NCBI GenBank assembly: GCA_002471845.1
Contig: DKQT01000033.1
Location: forward strand, 8,572-72,571
Source of the DNA: Fidelibacterota bacterium UBA7301
Lineage (GTDB): Bacteria > Fidelibacterota > Marinisomatia > Marinisomatales > TCS55
Length of the DNA: 64,000 nucleotides
Reading direction: 5' to 3'
A model generated the notes under the pieces. That model had not been told where the DNA came from. It saw only the letters and a list, made by a program, of their open reading frames with translations, and made no database searches. Position 1 is the stretch's first letter; each line of letters starts with the position of its first letter. Shown piece by piece: positions 49,709 through 59,102 of this stretch. The translations under genes and the position numbers were made by a program.

Positions 49709-51936
49709 TAGAATTCTGCGCTGAAAGTAATGTATTTACGTGTATCTCTTAAGAGGAGGCCATCTAAGGTGGTTTCATTTTTTTTCAGGTTTCTTCCGGA
49801 ATAGGACAATTTGCCTTTTACCGGTCCCGCGTTCAGCTTTAGTGTAAGACTCATATCATAGTTTGCAAAGGCCGGTAGTTCGATTTCTTTAAATCCTTCT
49901 CTGGGTAGGCGAATCCAACCCACCTGTTCACTTTCCATGAACCAGCGGAAGTCAAAAGAAACAAATCGCCATTTGCTGGTCATATTCCATGTTATCTTGG
50001 AAGCGGATTTAAACGGAAACAGGCTGAGATCGGAAATATTGTATTTTGAAAAACCAAATTCCCCTGTCAATCCTTCATTATAGCCTTTGATTTTTACCTT
50101 TCCTTCAAAACCACTCATATCCGCTGTACCTACATTTTCATAATATCCTACCGGCATACCCAATAAATAAGTCATTCGCATTTTGTTGATGAAATCATTC
50201 CTGAAAAAACTTCCCTGGAACTCAAGCTGGTCAATATTCTCCATTGCCTCAGGCTTGTTTATCACACTGACTCCAATCTCGAGGGATTTCATTTTTTCCG
50301 GGTAAAGTGCCGTCTGTCCCTCTCCTGGGATGTCCGTAAGGCTGATCTGCTGCTGCAGGGTAGGAAATTTCACATTTGAACCGGTGGTCACCCAAAACCC
50401 CAGAGTCTGGTTTGGCTGGCGCCGGGAAGCAATCGTGGAGAGCTTTACAATCGTTTCCTGCCAGTCATTTTCACCAAAATTCATAAACCCCTTATCCTCG
50501 TTCCCGGCCTGGTGTTCACTGCGATAAATTAACCTGGACTTGGAATCTATTACTTTGTCCTGGCGAATGCTCATATCCAAATCCGTCAACCATCTTCCTT
50601 CCGCGTCCCCTTTACTGTGAAGTTTAACCACCCCGGCATACCCGATTTGTTTCCGGTTTAGGTCAGCGCCTTTCAGCCCAATCTGGCTGATGTTGCTCAT
50701 AGCCCGATCATCCCAGAAGCGCAAGACAGAATTTTCCATCTGGGCACTGAACATAAGTTCTGTCCGGTCTGTGGCAATGTATTTCCTGGATTCAAACTTT
50801 TTAGCGCTATGGTCCAGGTTGCGGGAGATCATTCCTGATAAATTATTGAGGCCTTGAATTTCAGATAAGCTGTGGTTACCGTATGCAAATTCTATTTCAC
50901 CCAGGGGACCCAGTAACCCGGTGTACCGCAGGCCAAACAGCTTGTTGGTGGAATTGATTGTATTGTTGTCCCGGTGATTGTTATAGGTCTGCTTGTCCCG
51001 TGCCAAGTTGATGTCAAAATCGCCATAAAGCCAGGATCGTTTAAATTTTTGATTCATATCAGCTGAAGTATGAGTTAAGGAGGAAACCAGTCCTCCTTCC
51101 TCACTTTCAAATTCATCAAACTGGCGGCGGTAGGAACCCTGTTTTTGATTGAGAGAAATAAAAGATTCTCCAACTTGCAACTGTCCATTCGCATTCCAAA
51201 AGCCAGATTTATAACTGCCTAATTGTTGGGAAAATTTGAACCATTTATCCTTGGTATTCCTGGACACAATATTTACCACGCCGGAAAAAGCATCGGGACC
51301 GTAAAGCACCGAGTGCCCGCCCTTCACAATTTCAATCTGTTCAATATTCTGCATATCAACCAGTGATAAATCAAAAACATTATCAAAGGCACGGTTGAGA
51401 CGAATCCCGTTATAAAGGATTAATACATCATCCGCATTCCCCGCACGGATTGATATTGTTTTCCTGCCGCTGAGGGATTCCTCAATCTGGACGCTTTGAT
51501 CCGTGGCCAGGAGATCGCCTGCATCGGTAAAACCCCGCAGTTCAAATTCTTCGGATTGGATAATGGATACGGTTTGGGGCAGATCCTTTTCGATGGTCGG
51601 TTTGCGCCTGTCCCCGGCTGTTTCAATCGTTTCAAACTGGAGCACTCTGGGCATCATGCGGATATGGGGCGATTTGGACAGGCTGTCCACGCGGATAAAA
51701 AATTCTTCATACCCAATATGCTGGAATTTTACAATTTGATCATCATTGAACTGTCCTATATCCAGAACATAGTTTCCCGATTCGTCGCTGGATACACCAT
51801 AATCCGAACCTTGGATGGTAATATTGACCCCTGTCAAAGAGGCATTTGTCAGCCGATCCTTGATGGAACCGGTGACTTCCTGTCCCCATAATGTTGAAAT
51901 AGAAACAAATAAACAGATGAAATAATATTTTTTCAT
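49708..51936 (-). CDS. TonB-dependent outer-membrane receptor
   Basis: 742 residues: signal peptide (1-18) and an N-terminal carboxypeptidase-D-regulatory domain (VTGSIKDRLTNASLTGVNITI, YGVSSDESGNYVLDIG). The plug follows (about 105-225, KDLPQTVSIIQSEEFELRG, NADDVLILYNGIRLNRAFDN, VLYGPDAFSGVVNIVSR), then a 22-strand-type barrel ending TFSAEF. The plug and barrel are intact. The substrate cannot be read from the sequence, and no metal, heme or B12 regulatory element precedes it. Overlaps cca by 4 bases. Confidence 0.92.
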   Translation of the reverse strand: MKKYYFICLFVSISTLWGQEVTGSIKDRLTNASLTGVNITIQGSDYGVSSDESGNYVLDIGQFNDDQIVKFQHIGYEEFFIRVDSLSKSPHIRMMPRVLQFETIETAGDRRKPTIEKDLPQTVSIIQSEEFELRGFTDAGDLLATDQSVQIEESLSGRKTISIRAGNADDVLILYNGIRLNRAFDNVFDLSLVDMQNIEQIEIVKGGHSVLYGPDAFSGVVNIVSRNTKDKWFKFSQQLGSYKSGFWNANGQLQVGESFISLNQKQGSYRRQFDEFESEEGGLVSSLTHTSADMNQKFKRSWLYGDFDINLARDKQTYNNHRDNNTINSTNKLFGLRYTGLLGPLGEIEFAYGNHSLSEIQGLNNLSGMISRNLDHSAKKFESRKYIATDRTELMFSAQMENSVLRFWDDRAMSNISQIGLKGADLNRKQIGYAGVVKLHSKGDAEGRWLTDLDMSIRQDKVIDSKSRLIYRSEHQAGNEDKGFMNFGENDWQETIVKLSTIASRRQPNQTLGFWVTTGSNVKFPTLQQQISLTDIPGEGQTALYPEKMKSLEIGVSVINKPEAMENIDQLEFQGSFFRNDFINKMRMTYLLGMPVGYYENVGTADMSGFEGKVKIKGYNEGLTGEFGFSKYNISDLSLFPFKSASKITWNMTSKWRFVSFDFRWFMESEQVGWIRLPREGFKEIELPAFANYDMSLTLKLNAGPVKGKLSYSGRNLKKNETTLDGLLLRDTRKYITFSAEF

Positions 51937-53390
51937 GATCCCTCGTCTGCGGCAGGCAGGCCGTCTTTATTTTCAGAAATAATGGTGTCTTTTATTTCCA
52001 TAAAATAGGCATAGGCCGCTTCATAGTTATTATCAATTTTTTCATCTAGGATTGCATCTTCAATAGCGGATTTTATTTTGCCAACCGCGCGCCCTTCCTG
52101 TAATCCGCATACTTTCATGATTTCATCTCCCCGTACAGGGGATTGAAAGGCCTTCAGGGCATCCCGTTCCGTTACATTCTGCATTTTGGCTTCGACCCGC
52201 TCAAAATTTCCTATGTACTTACTTACTTTATGGGGATTTTTAGTTGTGATATCCGCTCGGCATAAAGTGAGCAGATCATCTATATCCTCCCCGGCAGCAA
52301 CCATAACCCGTCGAACAGCAGAATCGGTAATTTCTTTCTTCGCCAATGCGATAGGGCGCAAATGAAGAAGTGTCAGCTTTTTGAGATAATCTTTCAATTC
52401 GTTAGATAGTTTCATCCGTTTGGCCACTTTATTGAGCATCCGTTCGCCCACCGCATCATGCCCGTGGAAAGTATAACCTTTTTGATTATCAATCCGTCGT
52501 GTGTTAGGCTTGGCAATATCATGGACCAAAGCAGCAAAACGCAGTTTCATTTTATCCGAGAGGTTAGCGGCATTATCCACCACCTGTATGGTGTGGTAAA
52601 AAATATCCTTATGGTGCCATTCACTGGTCTGGGCCATTCCGTACATAACGTGGATTTCTGGAAATACATGCTCCATTAAGCCCACTTTTTGTAGAATGTT
52701 CAAACCAACAGAAGGTTTAGGTGTGGATAGAATTTTGGTGAATTCGGTTGTGATCCGTTCTTCGGATACAATTTGGATACGCTCTGCCTGCCTTTGCATG
52801 GATTGATAACATTTTTCTTCAATACGAAATCCAAGGGCAGAGGCAAAATATGCGGCACGCATCATCCGCAAGGGGTCTTCTGAGAATGTTTCATCCGGAT
52901 CCAGAGGTGTGACCAATTGTTTTACCATCAGGTCCTGGACCCCCTTATGAGGATCATGCAGTTCACCGAATTCTTTCGGTATCAAGCTCATGGCCATGGC
53001 ATTAACGGTAAAATCCCGGCGAAGGAGGTCACCATTCAGGTCCGTGTAAACGATTTTTTTAGGTTTCCTGGAATCCGAATCATAGGCTTCTTCCCTGGCA
53101 GCGGTAACTTCAATGGGAATCGGTTTCGAAGGAATATGGGCAGTGGAAAATTTTGGGAAGGGAACCACTTTTTTGATTCCCATTTCTTTTGCCAACAATT
53201 TGGCAAATTCTATCCCGTCTCCTATAACCATGATATCAATTTCCTTCAGTTTTCGGTTGAGGAACAGGTCCCGTACCACACCGCCAACCACATAAACCTC
53301 TTTTTTATTCGCTTCGGCAATTTCTCCAATTTGCTTGAGGGTATAACGGGGCTCCGGTTGTATATCGAGTAAATGCTGGATATTTGCCAT
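51933..53390 (-). CDS. cca: CCA tRNA nucleotidyltransferase with HD domain
   Basis: Class-II nucleotidyltransferase that adds or repairs the tRNA 3' CCA end. From the chosen start (MANIQHLLDIQPEP): GGVVRDLF is followed by the catalytic pair, which here reads E-I-D (E50, D52) instead of the usual DxD. DLLRRDFTVNAMA, the EDPLRMMRAAYFASALGF motif and SEERITTEF are intact. A C-terminal HD phosphohydrolase domain contains ALVHDIAKP. An upstream ATG at 53441 would add 17 residues unlike the family. Confidence 0.93.
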   Translation of the reverse strand: MANIQHLLDIQPEPRYTLKQIGEIAEANKKEVYVVGGVVRDLFLNRKLKEIDIMVIGDGIEFAKLLAKEMGIKKVVPFPKFSTAHIPSKPIPIEVTAAREEAYDSDSRKPKKIVYTDLNGDLLRRDFTVNAMAMSLIPKEFGELHDPHKGVQDLMVKQLVTPLDPDETFSEDPLRMMRAAYFASALGFRIEEKCYQSMQRQAERIQIVSEERITTEFTKILSTPKPSVGLNILQKVGLMEHVFPEIHVMYGMAQTSEWHHKDIFYHTIQVVDNAANLSDKMKLRFAALVHDIAKPNTRRIDNQKGYTFHGHDAVGERMLNKVAKRMKLSNELKDYLKKLTLLHLRPIALAKKEITDSAVRRVMVAAGEDIDDLLTLCRADITTKNPHKVSKYIGNFERVEAKMQNVTERDALKAFQSPVRGDEIMKVCGLQEGRAVGKIKSAIEDAILDEKIDNNYEAAYAYFMEIKDTIISENKDGLPAADEGS

Positions 53391-53492
53391 CTTAGAAATT
53401 AATACAAATATATTAGAGACGTATTGGCGATATATCTCCATATGTGATGGATGACACTTTTTTTGATGTTGGATATCCCTTACTTTCTGACC

Positions 53493-54317
53493 ATGAGAAT
53501 TCTACTCTCACTTCTGGTCTTATCATCCACGGCCTTGACCCAATTTGGTAAAGTGGAGGTTACCATTGATGATCGCCTCCTGCGGGAAAGTGAACGGCAG
53601 GAACTATCAATCCTCAGAGATGAAGTTACCCGCTTCTTTGCCGGGCGTATCTGGAATGAAGATTTCCAGGGGCTCAAGATTCCTCTCCATATTTCCATTG
53701 CCTTCCAGGGTGTGGCTCAAAAAGGCGGACTCAAAACATTCCACGCCCAGGCCCTCATTTCTGACGCCATGGATATCCGTTATTTCGACAAAGCTGTCCA
53801 ATTTTATTTCAGTCCGGGAGGCGCCATCCATTTTGACCCGGTGGTTTTTGATCCACTGGGCAACTTCCTGGCTTTTTATGCTTATGCTGTAATGGCCGGG
53901 TATATGGACACCTACGACTTTTACGGCGGGAACCATGCCTATGACCAGGCGCGGGAGATTGCCCTGCGGGGGATTGCTTCTGATTTTCCCAAAGGATGGA
54001 GTACACGTATTCAGTTATTAAAAGAAGTAACCGGTAATAAAGGCCTCCGGGAAGCCCGTTTTGCCTATTACGTGGCTGTGGATCTATTCGACCAGGGGAA
54101 ACCCGATGAGGCCTTAAAAGAATTTGGCTTTATGATGAACGGCCTGAAAAAAGTGGTTTATGGATTTCCCGTTGGTCGGATGCAGTATTTTTTAAAGGCC
54201 CATGCCATTGATATAACCCATAAATTGACCATCCTTGGTCAGGAAGAATCTTTAAAGTACCTTGCTGATGTTGACCCGGAACGAAAAAATATCTATTTGA
54301 AGAATATAAAGAAATAA
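53493..54317 (+). CDS. DUF4835 / PorD-like secreted protein
   Basis: From ATG 53493 (MRILLSLLVLSSTALTQ, a clear signal peptide) 274 residues. The pattern FGKVEVTIDDRLLRE, FFAGRIWNEDFQ, IPLHISIAFQ, LGNFLAFYAYAVMAGYMDTYDFYGGNHAYDQA and FPKGWS matches DUF4835, the family of PorD, a type IX secretion-associated protein in Bacteroidetes. No other T9SS gene is in the window. The earlier in-frame ATGs at 53451 and 53466 would give a non-signal N-terminus. Confidence 0.75.
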   Translation: MRILLSLLVLSSTALTQFGKVEVTIDDRLLRESERQELSILRDEVTRFFAGRIWNEDFQGLKIPLHISIAFQGVAQKGGLKTFHAQALISDAMDIRYFDKAVQFYFSPGGAIHFDPVVFDPLGNFLAFYAYAVMAGYMDTYDFYGGNHAYDQAREIALRGIASDFPKGWSTRIQLLKEVTGNKGLREARFAYYVAVDLFDQGKPDEALKEFGFMMNGLKKVVYGFPVGRMQYFLKAHAIDITHKLTILGQEESLKYLADVDPERKNIYLKNIKK

Positions 54318-54324
54318 AGATTTA

Positions 54325-55362
54325 TTATTCTCTAACAATTTCCGCCGATCGTTTCTTGCGGCGAATATAGTAGTCAAAAACAACGCTGCCCCAATATAAC
54401 CGCCGGAGGACGGTTTTATCCTTCACCTGGCGGACCTGCTTTACCCTTCGCCGCCGTTTCCAGACAACATGAAGGTGAGTGATTATCCATAGCAATGATT
54501 GAATGATGCCGAAAAAGTGGTTCATATCTAAACGAACCAGCGAATAGACTAATGCTACAAACTCCAATGCCAAGCGGATGGGTGTTAGGTATAATGTGAG
54601 GGGCAGGCTGTAATTGGACAAAACCATAAGCAATGAATTGCGGTGATTTAAATATTGTTTCTGACGGGAGAACATGGGCAGTGTCACGGCATTTTTATGA
54701 AAGACAACTGAACCGGGACTGGACCAGACTTCCCTGCCCATGAGATGAAATCGCCAGCATAAGTCAATCTCTTCCTGATGGGCGAAGAATGTTTCATCAA
54801 AGCCACCAGCTGTTTCAAAATCGTATTTCCGCACCATGATGGCGGTGCCGCTGGCCCAGAAAATAGGACGCATTTTATCATACTGACCTTCGTCTGCTTC
54901 CCGTTCCAGGAATACACGCCCTCGAACAAAGGGAAAGCCCAACACATCCAGCCAGCCGCCGGCACCGCCGGCATAGTCAAATTTTTCCCGTTCAAAAAAA
55001 TTCAGTATTTTGGGCTGAACCGCCGCCACATTGGGATTAAGATTCATGAAATCCACTAAACCATCCAGCCAGTGATGATCCTGGACAGTATCATTATTCA
55101 GGAATACAACAAATTCTCCATCAGCGGCTCCGGCCCCGCGGTTGCATCCGCCGGCATAGCCGTAATTCCGGTCATTCTTGACCAACTTAACCTGGGGAAA
55201 ATTTAGGCTCACCCAATCCGGGCTACCGTCGGTGGAAGCGTTATCCACCACAATAATTTCATAATTAGGATATGCTGTTTGAACGAGAGATTCCAAACAT
55301 TCGGACAGCACCTCGGTCCCGTTCCAATGGGGAATGATAACAGAAACTAAAGGGTTAGACAT
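54325..55362 (-). CDS. Family 2 glycosyltransferase
   Basis: 345 residues with a GT-A fold: VSVIIPHWNGTEVLSECLESLVQTAYPNYEIIVVDNASTDGSPDW and the NND/metal site in FVVFLNNDTV. WASGTAIMVRKYDFETAGGFDETFFAHQEEIDLCWRFHLMG is typical of rhamnosyl-type GT2 enzymes. C-terminal hydrophobic helices (about 245-300) should attach it to the inner membrane. Follows the DUF2723 gene; probably adds sugars to a lipid-linked or envelope glycan. Confidence 0.92.
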   Translation of the reverse strand: MSNPLVSVIIPHWNGTEVLSECLESLVQTAYPNYEIIVVDNASTDGSPDWVSLNFPQVKLVKNDRNYGYAGGCNRGAGAADGEFVVFLNNDTVQDHHWLDGLVDFMNLNPNVAAVQPKILNFFEREKFDYAGGAGGWLDVLGFPFVRGRVFLEREADEGQYDKMRPIFWASGTAIMVRKYDFETAGGFDETFFAHQEEIDLCWRFHLMGREVWSSPGSVVFHKNAVTLPMFSRQKQYLNHRNSLLMVLSNYSLPLTLYLTPIRLALEFVALVYSLVRLDMNHFFGIIQSLLWIITHLHVVWKRRRRVKQVRQVKDKTVLRRLYWGSVVFDYYIRRKKRSAEIVRE

Positions 55363-55381
55363 CGTAATGAGGATATTAAGG

Positions 55382-55472
55382 AAAAAGGAAGAAGGAATAA
55401 GGCAATTTTATTTTGTCGTACAAACTCGCACCCTAAGTCTTCTTACTTTTTACTTTTTCCTTCTTCCTTTTT
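55382..55472. repeat. Purine-rich inverted repeat at the end of the DUF2723 gene
   Basis: AAAAAGGAAGAAGGAA at 55382-55397 is exactly repeated in inverse orientation at 55457-55472, overlapping the last codons of the DUF2723 gene. The 59-base gap includes most of the intergenic region. The same GGAAGAAGG unit occurs at 31059-31077 and 61241-61259. Confidence 0.6.
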
Positions 55473-58403
55473 AAGGTCTTCAAGCAGTTTTTGGGCCACG
55501 GGATCGTTGGGATTTTTGTCCAGCCAATCTGCCAAAATCACTTCTGCTTCCGGTTTCATATCCAGTTGCTTGTAGGTATAGACCAATGAAGAAACTATCT
55601 GGGTGAAATTCTTCCGCCATTCTTCCATTTCTCTCTGGGTGATGCGGCGATCACCGTTTTCAACCGCTTTAAAATCAGCATAGAGTTCTTCAAAAATGGT
55701 GCGCCCAATTTCGAATGAATTCAATTGAGATATATAGACTTGTCCAAAATCGAGCCGGTCACGAATATCAATATCTTCACGGGTCATGAGGTTATCGACA
55801 ATCCGTCGCAGTTCATCCTTATCCCCAAGTTCACCAAACAACCGTCCAACCTGGTAATAGAGATCCTTGGAATCATAGCGAATCGTTTTTTCAGGGATAT
55901 TGTCCTGCATTTTGGCCATTACAGCCAAGGCTCTCGAGCGATGGTAGCCGGCCTTTTCCTGATCACTATTTTCATTATCCTTGAAGGCCATATAGTGAAA
56001 AGCGGCTAACTGCATATAAGCACTGCGAAGATTTTGCAGGAGGCGGATATTTGTAGTGGGGAAATAATAGACATCATCCCGCCCAAGATTCCTAAATAGA
56101 TATCCTGGTTGATATTCTTTAGACCAAATTTCACCCTCTAATTTTTTCCACTCTCGGGCTTCGATGTCCTTTTCCCATACATCAGACCCATGACCAGACA
56201 TCAGGTTGGTCCACATCCGCTCTTCACTAATGGGATTCCGGGGATTCACTTTATAGTCACGTACGCGGTAAACAAGGCCTTCCATTTCCAGAAAAGGATC
56301 CAAATCTAAGCGGTTGGACCCGGGTACAGTGACGGCAAAATAGATGGGATATTTCCACCGTGCATCGCTGATAATTTTTAATATCATCATATCTTTTACC
56401 ATCAGGGCTGCACCGGCAAAAGTAGGATTTACTTTCCACTGAATAAATCCATCCTTGTTTTTATCTGACTTCTGTGTGGGGATTTGCACATTTCGAGCCT
56501 TCCAGGGCTGAAGTCCTGAAGCCACATCCATTATCTGGACATCAGTCATATTAATAAATCGCTCCAATTCTCGCCCATCTTGGTCCACCTGTCCCCGGCG
56601 TGAATCCCGCAGCTGGCGGATATACCATTCAGTATTGAGAAGACTTAAATTAGCTACTGTAACATCTTTACGTATCCCTTCTACCTCTTGTAAATACCAT
56701 AACGGAAATGTATCATTATCACCATTAGTAAATAGAATGGCATTAGGTTCACAAGACTGCAAAATATTATAACTGTAGTCCCAGGCGAGACGGTTATCGG
56801 AGCGGTCGTGTTCGTGGTAGTTGGCTTTCAGCATCACGCCGGGCATAACCACCAGGAGGAGAGCCATGGTGCTGATAATAGCATTTTTTGCCGCTGGTTT
56901 ATCCTTAAAAATTTGCCTCAATTTATCTCCCATGGCGGCAACGGCTATGGAAATCCACATAGAAAAAGCGAAGAAACTACCCACGTAAGAATAGTCCCGT
57001 TCCCTGGGTTGGGGGTTATCCTGGTTCACAAAAATAATAATGGCCAGACCCATCATGAGAAACAGGGCAAATACGGAAAAGGCCTGTTCCCGGTCCCGCT
57101 GGAAATGGTAAAACATACCCCAGAGTCCAAATAAAAATGCTAATGGTAAGCCGAACTGGAACCAGTCCACTCCATCTTCTTTAGCATTGGCACCATAGGC
57201 AGTCACATATTTTTCGGTGCTGGACCCCCGCCCGGCGAATTGCCAGAGAAAGTACCGCCAATACATTTTTTTCACTTGGTAGCTCCAGAAATAACCCCAC
57301 TGTTTATCCATGCGGTAGGTCTTGTATTTCCGTTCCTGGGCCGATGTATATTTCTGGCCATTAGCGGGACGGCCTACGGCCGGAATTTCGTGTTTGGGCG
57401 GCAATCCATCGTAGCGGCGAGGGAATTGGAACATTTGACCATACTGCTCCCTTTCCATGTAGGCGATGGCTCGGGCCACGGTGGACGGGTCATTTTCATT
57501 AATCGCCGGTTCTTGTCCCGACCGGATGAAAATTGTGGCATAACTGGAATAGCCGATTAAAATGAGTACAATTGACGTAAGAGCTAAGGCGTACTGAAAT
57601 TTTTTCATTACAATGGTGGCAATCATGGCTCCGGTGATAGCCAAACTCAGGATAATAACAAGATTCAGGCCAATGGAATCTACTAACTTCGGTGTTCCGT
57701 TAATGATGCCCACATTGATCACCAAATACACGACGCCGGTAATGGCGGTGGTGATGAGAAATCCTTTGTAAGAAAATTTATATTTACGGAAATAAATGAT
57801 GAGGGCGATAAATGGCAGCGCCAACAGGTTCAACAGGTGGACACCGGTGGCGAGGCCAATCATATAGGCAATGATGAGAATGTACCGTTCATTTCCCTTT
57901 TCATCTGCCCGTTCCGCCCAGTGAAAAATAAGCCAAACCACAATAGCAGTGAAAAATGTTGAAAAACCATAGACTTCCGCTTCTACAGCGTTGAACCAAT
58001 GGGAGTCTGTAAAAGCAAATGTGAAGGCTCCTACCAGTGATCCGCCAAAGGTAATAATGGCATCCATCTGGGTTTGAATTTTACCGCGGTAATTGGAGAT
58101 CAATTTCACGGTGGAAAGGTAGAGGTACATGACCGCCAAGGCACTCACCAGGGGGGAAATCAAATTCACACGAAAGGCGATATCCGGGTTGAAGGGGATC
58201 ATGGAAAAGACACGTCCGATAATTAAATAGAGCGGACTCCCCGGCGGATGGGGTACACCTAAAATATAGGATGTGGCGATGAATTCACCCGAATCCCAAT
58301 AAGGCACCGTGTCGGCCATGGTGAGCAAATAGACCAAAAATGAGATCGCCAGGGCCACCCCGGCGAAAATGCGGTTCAAACGAATATAATCGGTATGGAT
58401 CAA
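55443..58403 (-). CDS. DUF2723 multi-spanning GT-C-like membrane protein
   Basis: 986 residues. The first 520 or so contain about 13 transmembrane segments. The conserved N-terminal loop is TVPYWDSGEFIATSYILGVPHPPGSPLY (about 32-59), where DSGEF carries the catalytic-type Asp/Glu of DUF2723, a family related to protein O-mannosyltransferases. The C-terminal 450 residues are soluble, with CEPNAILFTNGDNDTFPLWYLQEVEGIRKDV and TPR-like helices at the end. Probably glycosylates exported proteins or lipids. Start is TTG at 58401-58403, 3 bases after the DUF1844 stop, with no SD. Confidence 0.85.
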   Translation of the reverse strand: MIHTDYIRLNRIFAGVALAISFLVYLLTMADTVPYWDSGEFIATSYILGVPHPPGSPLYLIIGRVFSMIPFNPDIAFRVNLISPLVSALAVMYLYLSTVKLISNYRGKIQTQMDAIITFGGSLVGAFTFAFTDSHWFNAVEAEVYGFSTFFTAIVVWLIFHWAERADEKGNERYILIIAYMIGLATGVHLLNLLALPFIALIIYFRKYKFSYKGFLITTAITGVVYLVINVGIINGTPKLVDSIGLNLVIILSLAITGAMIATIVMKKFQYALALTSIVLILIGYSSYATIFIRSGQEPAINENDPSTVARAIAYMEREQYGQMFQFPRRYDGLPPKHEIPAVGRPANGQKYTSAQERKYKTYRMDKQWGYFWSYQVKKMYWRYFLWQFAGRGSSTEKYVTAYGANAKEDGVDWFQFGLPLAFLFGLWGMFYHFQRDREQAFSVFALFLMMGLAIIIFVNQDNPQPRERDYSYVGSFFAFSMWISIAVAAMGDKLRQIFKDKPAAKNAIISTMALLLVVMPGVMLKANYHEHDRSDNRLAWDYSYNILQSCEPNAILFTNGDNDTFPLWYLQEVEGIRKDVTVANLSLLNTEWYIRQLRDSRRGQVDQDGRELERFINMTDVQIMDVASGLQPWKARNVQIPTQKSDKNKDGFIQWKVNPTFAGAALMVKDMMILKIISDARWKYPIYFAVTVPGSNRLDLDPFLEMEGLVYRVRDYKVNPRNPISEERMWTNLMSGHGSDVWEKDIEAREWKKLEGEIWSKEYQPGYLFRNLGRDDVYYFPTTNIRLLQNLRSAYMQLAAFHYMAFKDNENSDQEKAGYHRSRALAVMAKMQDNIPEKTIRYDSKDLYYQVGRLFGELGDKDELRRIVDNLMTREDIDIRDRLDFGQVYISQLNSFEIGRTIFEELYADFKAVENGDRRITQREMEEWRKNFTQIVSSLVYTYKQLDMKPEAEVILADWLDKNPNDPVAQKLLEDLKKEEGKSKK

Positions 58404-58406
58404 GTG

Positions 58407-58859
58407 TTAGTCTTTCTTCTCGTTTTTAGTCGCCTTTGGAGACTTAGTCGTTTTCTTTTTCGATTTGGGCTTTTCTTCTTTTGGCTCAGCTTCTACAGTC
58501 TTTTCAGCATCACTGGTTTCTCCGGACTCATCAGATTGTGCAGCACCCTCGCTATTTGTGGGTTCCCCTGAATCCTCGGGGGCCCCTGCCCTCTTTTTCT
58601 GTTCGTCGATAAAGTTGAGTTTCAGCTCGCTGAGGCTGTGGATAATATACTGCTCTTCCCATTCGCTGAGGTTGCCCTTCATTTTGGTTTGGAGCATATC
58701 CAACAGGTCGATATAATAGGTGGCCTGTTCCAGGTTTCGTTCCAGTTTATCGCTAACGGGATTTTTCACTTTTCCCAAAGATATCCATGCGCTCTGCACG
58801 AATGTATTCACCAGGTGGATAAATAATTGATCTTCTTTTTTCAGTTGTTCTTCGGCCAT
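58407..58859 (-). CDS. DUF1844 domain protein
   Basis: 150 residues. Residues 10-90 are helical (DQLFIHLVNTFVQSAWISLGKV, LEQATYYIDLLDMLQTKMKGNLSEWEEQYI), matching DUF1844. The last 60 residues are a low-complexity Glu/Ser/Lys tail ending in a highly basic KSKKKTTKSPKATKNEKKD. GAGGAG precedes the ATG. Cytoplasmic; function unknown. Co-transcribed with the DUF2723 gene. Confidence 0.85.
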   Translation of the reverse strand: MAEEQLKKEDQLFIHLVNTFVQSAWISLGKVKNPVSDKLERNLEQATYYIDLLDMLQTKMKGNLSEWEEQYIIHSLSELKLNFIDEQKKRAGAPEDSGEPTNSEGAAQSDESGETSDAEKTVEAEPKEEKPKSKKKTTKSPKATKNEKKD

Positions 58860-59102
58860 GATTCTCCTCTTGAGTGGCTTTAATTCAAATTCAGGGTAAT
58901 TGTTTCATATATTGACAAAAACAGCCGAGGAAAATACGGTAAAAATGGTATTAATGATTGAGTAGTTTATATAGAAAGTTTGATCGACAACCATCCCCCG
59001 CCTGAATGACCCAGTCGGGCAGGTTGGTTATCGTAGACCCTGTCAAAAGTATCCGCCACGTCAATCAAGATGATTGACGAATTTGAACGACAAAGAAAGC
59101 AC
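58860..59102. other. Intergenic region with two inverted repeats
   Basis: No gene seen. CGTCAATCA-aga-TGATTGACG at 59059-59079 is a perfect 9-bp hairpin downstream of the recG stop. A longer imperfect one at about 58988-59028 pairs AACCATCCCCCGCCTGA with TCGGGCAGGTTGGTT (several G-U pairs). Neither ends in a U-run. The region should hold the DUF1844 promoter. Confidence 0.5.
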
